Shown: piece by piece, positions 1 to 5,538 of the stretch
Layout: every line of letters starts with the position of its first letter
How positions within the stretch are numbered: the first letter of the stretch is position 1
NCBI GenBank assembly: GCA_910585065.1
Contig: CAJUCG010000202.1
Span: 1 to 6,444 of the forward strand
Direction of reading: 5' to 3'
Length of the DNA stretch: 6,444 nucleotides
DNA from: an uncultured Lachnospiraceae bacterium
GTDB lineage: Bacteria; Bacillota; Clostridia; Lachnospirales; Lachnospiraceae
The notes under the pieces: model-generated
Told to the model about the DNA's origin: nothing
Seen by the model: the letters and a program-made list of their open reading frames with translations, nothing else
Database searches by the model: none
Position numbers and translations under genes: made by a program

Positions 1-24
1 AAAAATTGCACGCCCTGTATAAAT

Positions 25-204
25 TTACGCGTTTTTCAGTGATTCAATCAATGCTTCCAACTCGCCAATACATGCGCCGCATACAGTGCCCGCACCGATG
101 GCGGCTTCCACTTCCTCCAGGGTATTTGCCCCATTTTTTACCGCCTCTTTGATATCGCGGATACTTGTCCCCATGCAGGGGCAGATGATCTCATCATCGT
201 CCAT
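25..204 (-). CDS. Stand-alone BFD-like [2Fe-2S]-binding domain protein
   Basis: A 59-residue protein made almost entirely of one BFD-like (bacterioferritin-associated ferredoxin / NifU-middle / NirB-type) domain. Four cysteines, C8-P-C10 near the N terminus and C42-G-A-C45 near the C terminus, give the CxC-(x31)-CxxC pattern that in this family ligates a [2Fe-2S] cluster. The helical stretch between them (DIKEAVKNGANTLEEVEAAIGAG) is typical. The start is the internal ATG at 204: AGGAGG lies 7 bases before it on the minus strand. A longer reading from 240 would add 12 residues with no ribosome binding site. It is cytoplasmic, with no signal peptide or membrane segment. It is divergent from recA, and its 3' neighbour is outside the window. 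Such single-domain proteins are often called (2Fe-2S)-binding or BFD-like proteins in Clostridia. The partner is unknown; electron transfer, iron release or cluster handling are all possible. The domain call is firm, the cellular role is not. Confidence 0.88.
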   Translation of the reverse strand: MDDDEIICPCMGTSIRDIKEAVKNGANTLEEVEAAIGAGTVCGACIGELEALIESLKNA

Positions 205-352
205 GATTTTGCCTCCTGAATTCTTGTTTTCGTGGAACAAAGATGTCCATAAGAGAGTATGACCGGAAAGAGGAAATTTAATCCGGTATATGGGGAGTAA
301 TTTTGCACAAAAACGGGAGAGAAGATTCTACACCGGGCAATTTAGATAATGC

Positions 353-381
353 TTTACATCCGCAGACAGAACTGTTAAAAT
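353..381 (+). promoter_or_regulatory. Possible second, distal promoter upstream of recA
   Basis: TTTACA at 353-358 and TAAAAT at 376-381 are separated by 17 bases, a fair match to a sigma-A type promoter reading toward recA. The implied start near 388 would give a leader of about 210 nt. The DNA is AT-rich, so such matches arise by chance; the LexA-controlled promoter at 514-542 is much better. Confidence 0.25.
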
Positions 382-409
382 AAGACTATCCGTTTTGATA
401 AACTGTTCT
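368..409 (+). other. Imperfect inverted repeat followed by T-rich tract
   Basis: AGAACTGTT (368-376) can pair with AACTGTTCT (401-409) with one T-T mismatch, and AAAA (377-380) with TTTT (393-396) inside it. T-rich DNA with several T runs follows (409-425). The shape is that of a weak, AT-rich terminator on the plus strand, but no plus-strand gene is visible upstream of it, so it may be chance structure or the end of an unseen short RNA. Confidence 0.25.
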
Positions 410-513
410 TTTTGTATCTTTTTTCTTAACTTATCATTTATCACAAAAGTCTTTCCTGTTCTCAGAAGAAAATTATGCCGCAGAAATTGAAGGAAAAAGT
501 TCTGGAAAAGTGA

Positions 514-542
514 TTGACATTTTTGGAAAAATGAAGTATGAT
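514..542 (+). promoter_or_regulatory. recA promoter (-35 TTGACA, -10 TATGAT)
   Basis: TTGACA at 514-519 and TATGAT at 537-542 are separated by exactly 17 bases, close to the sigma-A consensus (12-base match with one change). Transcription should start near 549, at the edge of the LexA box. The spacer contains a dyad, CATTTTT-GG-AAAAATG (518-533), also in the window of DNA that RNA polymerase covers. Confidence 0.88.
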
Positions 543-548
543 AATAAT

Positions 549-562
549 AGAACAAATGTTCG
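549..562. promoter_or_regulatory. LexA (DinR) box at the recA transcription start
   Basis: AGAACAAATGTTCG matches the Gram-positive SOS operator CGAAC-N4-GTTCG at all positions but the first, with a perfect GAAC/GTTC dyad at 550-561. It lies 6 bases after the -10 element and covers the expected transcription start, so bound LexA would block initiation. This predicts that recA and the coupled recX are induced by DNA damage. Confidence 0.92.
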
Positions 563-583
563 AATGGATAGTTTAATTTAGTG

Positions 584-589
584 AAGGAG
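584..589 (+). promoter_or_regulatory. Ribosome binding site of recA
   Basis: AAGGAG lies 8 bases before the ATG at 598 and fixes the RecA start. The encoded N terminus (MAKEDKMKALEAALAQIEKQYGKGSI) matches the usual RecA start without extra residues. Confidence 0.9.
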
Positions 590-597
590 ACTAGACG

Positions 598-1779
598 ATG
601 GCGAAGGAAGATAAAATGAAGGCATTGGAAGCCGCACTTGCTCAGATTGAGAAGCAGTACGGGAAGGGTTCCATTATGAAACTCGGAGAAAATACAAGTA
701 ATATGAATATCGAGACTGTGCCGACCGGCTCGATCAGTCTGGATATTGCACTTGGTCTTGGTGGGGTTCCTAAGGGGCGCGTGGTGGAGATCTACGGACC
801 GGAGTCGAGCGGAAAGACGACGGTGGCACTGCATATGGTGGCGGAAGTGCAAAAGCGCGGCGGCATTGCGGGCTTTATTGACGCGGAACACGCACTCGAT
901 CCGGTCTATGCGAAAAATATCGGCGTGGATATCGATGAACTCTATATTTCCCAGCCGGACAACGGTGAGCAGGCACTTGAGATCACAGAGACGATGGTTC
1001 GCTCCGGTGCGGTGGATATTATTATTGTGGACTCTGTGGCGGCTCTTGTGCCAAAGGCGGAGATCGAGGGTGAGATGGGAGATTCTCATGTCGGACTACA
1101 GGCAAGACTGATGTCGCAGGCACTGCGCAAGCTGACCGGCGTGATCAGCAAATCGAACTGTATTGTCATCTTTATCAATCAGCTTCGCGAGAAAGTCGGC
1201 GTGATGTTCGGAAATCCAGAAACGACCACCGGCGGACGGGCATTAAAATTCTACGCTTCTGTGCGTCTTGATGTGCGCCGGATCGACTATATCAAAAACG
1301 GCGGGGAAAATATCGGCAATCGTGTGCGCGTTAAAGTCGTGAAGAATAAGATCGCGCCGCCATTTAAGGAGGCAGAATTTGATATTATGTTTGGTCAGGG
1401 AATTTCACGCGAGGGGGATATCCTTGATTTGGCAGTCGGAGAAAATATTGTTCAAAAAAGCGGCGCGTGGTTTGCGTACAACGATGCGAAGATCGGGCAG
1501 GGGCGCGAGAATGCGAAGCAGTATCTGCGCGATAATCCGGCGGTGATGAGTGAGATTGAGCAGAAGGTGCGCGCAAACTATGGTATCGGCGCGGGGGAGG
1601 GTGCCACAGAGGTACCGGAGGCAAAAGAAATTTCTTCGCCAGCGGAGAAGCCTTCACGCGGGCGTGGCAGGAAAGCGGCGGCGGAGCCTTCCGATTCAGC
1701 GCAGATAACAGCACAGACAAGTGAGGGCGTGAATTCTTCCTCTGAGGCGACCGCTCAGACAGAGCAGACTGAGAACTGA
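598..1779 (+). CDS. recA: Recombinase RecA
   Basis: Cytoplasmic DNA strand-exchange ATPase of homologous recombination. It polymerises on single-stranded DNA, pairs it with homologous duplex, and stimulates LexA self-cleavage in the SOS response. Seen in the 393-residue product: the N-terminal oligomerisation helix (about 5-22), Walker A GPESSGKTT (67-75), the likely catalytic glutamate E97 in DAEHALD, Walker B DIIIVD (140-145), the loop L1 region (about 155-165), loop L2 after the NQLREKVGVMFGNPETTTGG stretch (about 194-213), and the RecA signature ALKFYASVRLD (215-225). The core ends near residue 330. A longer than usual tail of about 60 residues follows, with a basic patch RGRGRK and then a Ser/Thr/Gln/Glu-rich end; many RecA proteins total about 350. 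All catalytic motifs are intact. Expression is from a LexA-controlled promoter, and the stop codon overlaps the recX start. Confidence 0.99.
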   Translation: MAKEDKMKALEAALAQIEKQYGKGSIMKLGENTSNMNIETVPTGSISLDIALGLGGVPKGRVVEIYGPESSGKTTVALHMVAEVQKRGGIAGFIDAEHALDPVYAKNIGVDIDELYISQPDNGEQALEITETMVRSGAVDIIIVDSVAALVPKAEIEGEMGDSHVGLQARLMSQALRKLTGVISKSNCIVIFINQLREKVGVMFGNPETTTGGRALKFYASVRLDVRRIDYIKNGGENIGNRVRVKVVKNKIAPPFKEAEFDIMFGQGISREGDILDLAVGENIVQKSGAWFAYNDAKIGQGRENAKQYLRDNPAVMSEIEQKVRANYGIGAGEGATEVPEAKEISSPAEKPSRGRGRKAAAEPSDSAQITAQTSEGVNSSSEATAQTEQTEN

Positions 1780-2438
1780 TGGAAACAGTGATCACAGCGA
1801 TCGAGGCAAAAAAGGGCAGCCGAAAGCAAAAGATCTATGTGAATGGCGAGTGGCGATTTTCCTTGTATCCGGGTCAGACGTACCAATATAAACTTAAAGA
1901 GGGAATGGAAATTTCCGATTTGCTATACCAGCAGATCTGTAAAGAAACTCTGCTGCCGCAGGCAAAAAAGAGAGTGCTAAATCTTCTTACGGCGAGGGAT
2001 CGCACCAGAAGAGAACTTCTTGAAAAGCTTGCGGGGGACGGATACCCAGAGGAGGTCTGCACGACGGCAGTGGAATATGCCGAAAGTTATCATTATGTGG
2101 ATGATCTGCGTTTTGCCATCACCTATCTGCGCTCATATGAGGAGGAGAAGAGTCATTTACAACTTTTGATGAAGCTGAAGGAGAAGGGGATCTTGCGCGA
2201 AGTTGCAGACAAAGCATTTGAGATGGTGCGCGAGGAGCGTGAGGAACGTATGGGGGAGGAGTTTGAGGAGGCGGAGATTGTCGCACTGCGCAGACAGGTT
2301 GCCAAAAAGACAAAGAGTGCTGCACTTTCTAAACAGGATGCTGCCAAACTTTTTGCCTCGCTCGCCGCAAAGGGATTTTCCCCCTCGGATATTCGCAGTA
2401 TGTTTAAGCAGATAAAAGAGTGTGGAGATAGAGAGTAA
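1779..2438 (+). CDS. recX: Regulatory protein RecX
   Basis: RecX binds RecA filaments and modulates (usually limits) RecA ATPase and strand exchange. The 219-residue product has the family's helical-repeat features: AKKRVLNLLTARDRTRRELLEKL (about 62-84) with the arginine-rich first repeat, GYPEEVCTTAVEYAESYHYVDDLRFAITYL (about 88-117) with the characteristic YVDD..FA, then a KLKEKGI third segment (132-138). A strongly charged helix rich in E and R (about 147-172) and another three-helix unit (180-216) follow. The N terminus (1-55) resembles the extension of Firmicutes RecX. Its length lies between the short E. coli (166) and longer B. subtilis (264) proteins. The ATG shares one base with the recA stop (TGATG), and no good Shine-Dalgarno sequence precedes it, so translation probably depends on ribosomes ending recA. 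SOS regulation is inferred from the operon. Confidence 0.96.
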   Translation: METVITAIEAKKGSRKQKIYVNGEWRFSLYPGQTYQYKLKEGMEISDLLYQQICKETLLPQAKKRVLNLLTARDRTRRELLEKLAGDGYPEEVCTTAVEYAESYHYVDDLRFAITYLRSYEEEKSHLQLLMKLKEKGILREVADKAFEMVREEREERMGEEFEEAEIVALRRQVAKKTKSAALSKQDAAKLFASLAAKGFSPSDIRSMFKQIKECGDRE

Positions 2439-2454
2439 TAAAGGTATATATAGA

Positions 2455-2468
2455 TTCGATATATCGAA
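2455..2468. repeat. 14-bp perfect palindrome after recX
   Basis: TTCGATATATCGAA reads the same on both strands. It starts 17 bases after the recX stop, and its last three bases overlap the base of the terminator stem. It could be a protein site or a small RNA fold competing with the terminator. Chance is possible in AT-rich DNA, though the CG pairs make it less trivial. Confidence 0.5.
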
Positions 2469-2512
2469 AAGTCAGCGGATCCCGTAAGATCTAAAGCTGA
2501 CTTTTCTTTCTT
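2466..2512 (+). terminator. Rho-independent terminator of recA-recX
   Basis: GAAAAGTCAGC (2466-2476) pairs perfectly over 11 bp with GCTGACTTTTC (2496-2506); the 3' arm continues into T-rich DNA (2502-2512). The 19-base loop contains a further GATC...GATC pairing. It lies 27 bases after the recX stop and closes the SOS operon. Confidence 0.85.
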
Positions 2513-2567
2513 GAGTATTTTGTATTAACAGATGTCTTCTGTATTGGCAGAGGATAGAAAAAACTCC

Positions 2568-2596
2568 TTTATTTTGCATCAGAAATGCACGATAAA
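2568..2596 (-). terminator. Possible minus-strand terminator or structural hairpin
   Basis: TGCAT (2575-2579) and ATGCA (2585-2589) pair around a CAGAA loop, extended by TTTATT/GATAAA pairing with one mismatch and one G-T pair. Read on the minus strand, the stem is followed by a run of six T after a short gap (2560-2565); on the plus strand it is followed by A-rich DNA. It would stop antisense transcription coming out of the importer operon toward recX, or be chance structure. Confidence 0.3.
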
Positions 2597-2617
2597 AGAA
2601 AAAAATTAAATTTCTTC

Positions 2618-2646
2618 TTGACATTCGACGAAATAAACAATATTAT
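2618..2646 (+). promoter_or_regulatory. Promoter of the ABC importer operon
   Basis: TTGACA (2618-2623) and TATTAT (2641-2646) have a 17-base spacer, close to consensus. Transcription should start near 2653, leaving a 5' leader of about 160 nt. The spacer starts with the small dyad TTCG-A-CGAA (2624-2632). Confidence 0.82.
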
Positions 2647-2670
2647 AGTATACGTTAATTCACATGCACA

Positions 2671-2684
2671 ATAAAATATTTTAT
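2671..2684. promoter_or_regulatory. 14-bp palindrome just downstream of the importer promoter
   Basis: ATAAAATATTTTAT is a perfect palindrome about 20-30 bases after the expected transcription start, a usual place for a repressor operator. It does not match the CodY consensus (AATTTTCNGAAAATT) or the LexA box. Being pure A/T, it could be chance. Confidence 0.35.
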
Positions 2685-2698
2685 GCGGGGTATTTCAC

Positions 2699-2734
2699 AA
2701 AGGAGTGGGTATATTATTATTCATTCCTTTTCTT
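2699..2734 (+). promoter_or_regulatory. Attenuator-like hairpin in the importer leader
   Basis: AAAGGAGTG (2699-2707) can pair with CATTCCTTT (2722-2730), 9 bp with one G-T pair, around a 14-base AT-rich loop. The 3' arm runs into TTTTCTT, so the element resembles a weak intrinsic terminator about 80 nt before the lipoprotein gene. It may act as an attenuator; no competing antiterminator pairing was worked out. Confidence 0.3.
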
Positions 2735-2784
2735 GTAATTACTTGATCAGCGTAAAGTGTTAAAGAGGAGAAGACCAAAAGTGC

Positions 2785-2817
2785 ATGGAAAATATAACAA
2801 GGAGGAAAATATTATGA
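2785..2817 (+). CDS. Possible 10-residue leader ORF overlapping the lipoprotein start
   Basis: ATG at 2785 opens a 10-codon frame (MENITRRKIL) whose TGA at 2815-2817 overlaps the lipoprotein ATG at 2814 as ATGA, the classic coupling arrangement. The Shine-Dalgarno-like AGAGGAG (2764-2770) is 14 bases away, further than ideal. The lipoprotein has its own strong site, so the leader may be accidental. No amino-acid bias suggests attenuation. Confidence 0.2.
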   Translation: MENITRRKIL

Positions 2818-5459
2818 GGAAATTTTCTACAAGGGTTCTCGCGCTTTCCCTCTCCACAGCAATGCTGTTTTCTATGGCGGCGTGTGGGGGAAAGGACGGG
2901 GAAGAGAATCCGGATGCAACCCCGACCACGCCGGGTCAGACTGACAATCCGGGGAATGGGGATAACCCGGACGATAATCCGGGAGTGACAGACCAGCCGG
3001 AGGCACCGATCGCGGACTATATCTACAAGGATCATGTATCTGTTCTGCCTACCTACTGGAACCCACTTGATTATCAGACAAACGATGATGGTTATATGCA
3101 AGGGTTTATTGATGGTCAGTTCTATACTTTCGTCTACAATGATGAGATTCATCCGGTTGAGGGAAAGGAACCATTTACCGGATACAAGATTATCCCTGAG
3201 ATGGCGGCGAGCGATCCGGTCGATGTGACGGAGCAGATCAAAGTGTCCCACCCGCAGTTTAATATTCCGGAGAGTGCGACATCGGGCTATGCTTACACGA
3301 TCGACTTGAATCCGAATGCAACTTGGGAGGATGGCACCAAGATCGATGCGGATTCCTACATTTACTCGGCAAAACAGCTGCTTGACCCGAAGCAACTCAA
3401 CTACCGCGCAACCGACTGGTATACCGGTTCTAAGGCGATTGCGGGTGCGAAGGCGTATTTCTATGGCGGCAGAACCACAAAGATTGCCAACAGCGAAGAT
3501 GGGGAGGCAATGAAATATCAGATTGCTGACCTAGTAAAGAGTGAGGACGGTACCTATAAGACGGCGGACGGCAAAAATGTGTATATTGATCTGGATGAGG
3601 GATATGCATGGCTTGGCGGTGACAGTCTTACCGCATTCCACGATGAGGGATATATTCCGGATGAGGGATGCTGGAATGTTCTCTCTCCATTAGCGGACAG
3701 GGAAGGTCTTGTGTCAGTTACAGACGAGACATTAAACGCACTCTTTGTCTTTACCGGCACGACAACGGATGTATGGGGTGCTGAGACATGGGAGCAGTTA
3801 GGGTACTATCTCTCGGTCGATGATGAGGCATTCCCGGAGATCGAGTACGACGGCAATGTCGGTTTCTTTAAGAGCGGAGATTATCAGCTTACACTGGTAT
3901 TTGAGAGAGCACTCTCCGGCTTCCAGCTCTACTATCAGCTTGCGATGGGCAATCCTTTAGTATATGAGCCGATCTATGAGTCCTGCAAGAAGGAGACAAA
4001 CGGCTCGTTTACCACAAACTACAATACAAGCGTGGACACTACAATGTCCTATGGTCCTTATAAGCTGACAGTTTATCAGACCGACAAGGCACTGCGTCTT
4101 GAGAGAAATGAAAACTGGTGGGGATACAACAGCGAACTCTACACCTACAAAGATCCGACCGATAATCAGGTTTACAAGATGTATATGACGGAAGTGGTTG
4201 AGACGCAGGTAATTAACGAGCCGGCGACCCAAAAGCAGATGTTCTTAAAGGGTGAGCTTGCGACCTACGGTCTCGGCAGTGAGGATTTTGAGGCTTACCG
4301 CAATTCCGACTATGTACATGTTACTCCAGAAGCAACACTGTACTTCTTTATCTTTAATGGATTTACAAAGGCAATTAACGACAGGGAGAAGGCAACAGAT
4401 TTTGATACCACAAAGTATGATCTTCAGACAATGACGCTCACTTCCTTCCGCAAGGCGATTGCTGTTACCTACGATAAGGAACTGCTCTGCGCAAGTGTTT
4501 CCCCGGCACGTTCTGGTGGTTATGGTCTGATTGGTACTTCCTATATTTATGATCCGGATACCGGCGCGAAATACCGCGATACTGACCAGGCGAAGAAGGT
4601 ACTCTGTGATTTCTACAGTGTGGATATCTCCAAGTTTGCAAGCCTTGACGACGCAGTGGCTTCGATCACTGGTTACGATCCGGTTGCGGCAAAAGAACTC
4701 TATGCTCAGGCATTTAAAGAGGCAATTGAGAAGGGTTATATTACCGATAATGACGGGGATGGAAAATCCGATCAGATCGTGCGCATTGAGTACTGCTCAT
4801 CCGCGACCAGCCCGTTTATTACAAAGACACTTGACTATTTAAATGAGAAATTAAAAGAAGTGCTGAAAGACACACCTTTTGAGGATAGGGTGGAATTCTA
4901 TGAGTCCGCACCTTATGGAAACGATTGGTCAAACAAGATCAAAGATGGTCTTTCCGATGTGGTATTGGCTGGCTGGACCGGCTCGACACTCGATCCGTTT
5001 GGCTTGACCGACCTCTATACCAATCCGGCTTACCAGTATGATGGAAAATGGTTTGACTCAACAAAAGTAAATCTCACCCTTACTGTGGATATCGCTAAGG
5101 TTGGTGAGACACCAGATATGAAAGAGATTACAATGAACTTGAAGGATTGGTCTGACGCGTTAAACGGTGCTACTGTAGAGTCTTCAGTAGGTCCGGTAAA
5201 CTTTGGTGATGGTATGGCGGAGGTCGATACCAGACTTACGATTCTTGCAGGTATTGAGGGCGAGATCCTTCAGACTTACGACTATATCCCAATGCTTCAG
5301 AACGCGGGAATGAGTCTTCTTTCCCAGCAGCTTTACTATGTGGTAGAAGAGTACAGCCCGATCATGAGGCGCGGTGGTATCGCGTACTTAAAGTACAACT
5401 ACACCGAGGCTGAGTGGAGAGAGTTTATCGCATCAAACGGCGGAGAATTAAGTTACTAA
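2814..5459 (+). CDS. Large family 5 (OppA/DppA-type) ABC transporter solute-binding lipoprotein
   Basis: Extracellular, membrane-anchored receptor of an ABC importer, peptide-type by family; the substrate cannot be read from the sequence. The start is ATG 2814, with AAGGAGG 8 bases upstream. Residues 1-24 form a lipoprotein signal peptide (MRKFSTRVLALSLSTAMLFSMAAC) with lipobox MAAC and lipidated C24. A flexible linker rich in D, N, P and G (25-65) follows. SBP family 5 marks: WEDGTKIDADSYIYSAKQLL (171-190), YQLTLVFE (about 357-364), YGPYKLTVYQ (413-422), RLERNENWWG (428-437), SFRKAIAVTYDKE (544-556) and GWTGSTLDP (720-728). At 881 residues it is far longer than the usual 500-600. Much of the excess lies between about 200 and 355, where ordinary members have roughly 100 fewer residues. 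D645-N-D-G-D-G-K-S-D653 resembles an EF-hand-type calcium loop. A permease gene follows after 185 bp, in the same operon. Confidence 0.93.
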   Translation: MRKFSTRVLALSLSTAMLFSMAACGGKDGEENPDATPTTPGQTDNPGNGDNPDDNPGVTDQPEAPIADYIYKDHVSVLPTYWNPLDYQTNDDGYMQGFIDGQFYTFVYNDEIHPVEGKEPFTGYKIIPEMAASDPVDVTEQIKVSHPQFNIPESATSGYAYTIDLNPNATWEDGTKIDADSYIYSAKQLLDPKQLNYRATDWYTGSKAIAGAKAYFYGGRTTKIANSEDGEAMKYQIADLVKSEDGTYKTADGKNVYIDLDEGYAWLGGDSLTAFHDEGYIPDEGCWNVLSPLADREGLVSVTDETLNALFVFTGTTTDVWGAETWEQLGYYLSVDDEAFPEIEYDGNVGFFKSGDYQLTLVFERALSGFQLYYQLAMGNPLVYEPIYESCKKETNGSFTTNYNTSVDTTMSYGPYKLTVYQTDKALRLERNENWWGYNSELYTYKDPTDNQVYKMYMTEVVETQVINEPATQKQMFLKGELATYGLGSEDFEAYRNSDYVHVTPEATLYFFIFNGFTKAINDREKATDFDTTKYDLQTMTLTSFRKAIAVTYDKELLCASVSPARSGGYGLIGTSYIYDPDTGAKYRDTDQAKKVLCDFYSVDISKFASLDDAVASITGYDPVAAKELYAQAFKEAIEKGYITDNDGDGKSDQIVRIEYCSSATSPFITKTLDYLNEKLKEVLKDTPFEDRVEFYESAPYGNDWSNKIKDGLSDVVLAGWTGSTLDPFGLTDLYTNPAYQYDGKWFDSTKVNLTLTVDIAKVGETPDMKEITMNLKDWSDALNGATVESSVGPVNFGDGMAEVDTRLTILAGIEGEILQTYDYIPMLQNAGMSLLSQQLYYVVEEYSPIMRRGGIAYLKYNYTEAEWREFIASNGGELSY

Positions 5460-5492
5460 AATCTTCGGCTTTCATGGAGAGAATCAAGATAG

Positions 5493-5538
5493 TTCAGACT
5501 AAATACAGGGGCAATATGTCCCTGTATTTGGTGCTGAA
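5493..5538 (+). promoter_or_regulatory. Strong intercistronic stem-loop between binding protein and permease genes
   Basis: TTCAGACTAAATACAGGGG (5493-5511) pairs with 5519-5538 to give 19 base pairs (two G-T) with a single bulged G at 5533 and a 7-base loop CAATATG. It is followed by AAAATA rather than a T run, so it is not a standard terminator. Stem-loops in this position (binding protein, then permease) are known to protect the upstream mRNA or reduce read-through, giving excess binding protein. That role is inferred here. Confidence 0.75.

Larger units (their letters stand above)
205..597. other. AT-rich divergent intergenic region upstream of recA
   Basis: This is a gene-free stretch of 393 bp between the minus-strand BFD gene and recA. 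The right part (514-597) holds the recA promoter, LexA box and ribosome binding site. The left part holds the minus-strand ribosome binding site of the BFD gene (212-217). No convincing promoter for that gene was recognised. The middle (about 350-430) has an imperfect inverted repeat followed by T-rich DNA and a possible second promoter, listed separately. No tRNA, known riboswitch core or conserved small ORF was recognised. Confidence 0.6.
2439..2813. other. Intergenic region between recX and the ABC importer operon
   Basis: About 375 bp without a long gene. In order it holds: a 14-bp palindrome (2455-2468), the recA-recX terminator (2466-2506), an imperfect hairpin (2568-2596), the importer promoter (2618-2646), and a leader of about 160 nt with a palindrome (2671-2684), a second hairpin (2699-2730) and a possible 10-codon ORF (2785-2817). 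No T-box, SAM, lysine or other familiar riboswitch core was recognised. Confidence 0.6.

Noticed and set aside
205..240. 12-residue N-terminal extension of the BFD-like protein
   Set aside because: AGGAGG lies inside this extension, 7 bases before the internal ATG at 204, and the family domain starts there; no ribosome site precedes 240.
328..1089. 253-codon open frame on the minus strand opposite recA
   Set aside because: It lies largely antisense to the certain recA gene, and its product is rich in R, H, C and F with no recognisable domain; it is a reading-frame shadow.
2671..2684. CodY box
   Set aside because: ATAAAATATTTTAT is palindromic but lacks the TTTTC-N-GAAAA core of the CodY consensus.
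2705..2746. Hydrophobic 13-residue frame from GTG 2705 in the importer leader
   Set aside because: The GTG sits inside the AAAGGAG stretch that would have to serve as its ribosome site, so spacing is impossible.
2757..2813. GTG starts at 2757 or 2781 for the lipoprotein
   Set aside because: Both would place charged residues before the signal peptide. ATG 2814 has a strong ribosome binding site and gives a standard n-region and lipobox. GTG 2781 has a moderate upstream AGAGGAG and cannot be fully excluded.
2760..3395. 211-codon minus-strand open frame opposite the lipoprotein gene
   Set aside because: Antisense to a well-supported gene, arginine- and isoleucine-rich, no domain or ribosome site recognised.
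5493..5538. Reading the intercistronic hairpin as an intrinsic terminator
   Set aside because: No T run follows on either strand, and the permease gene downstream has no visible promoter of its own, so transcription must pass through.
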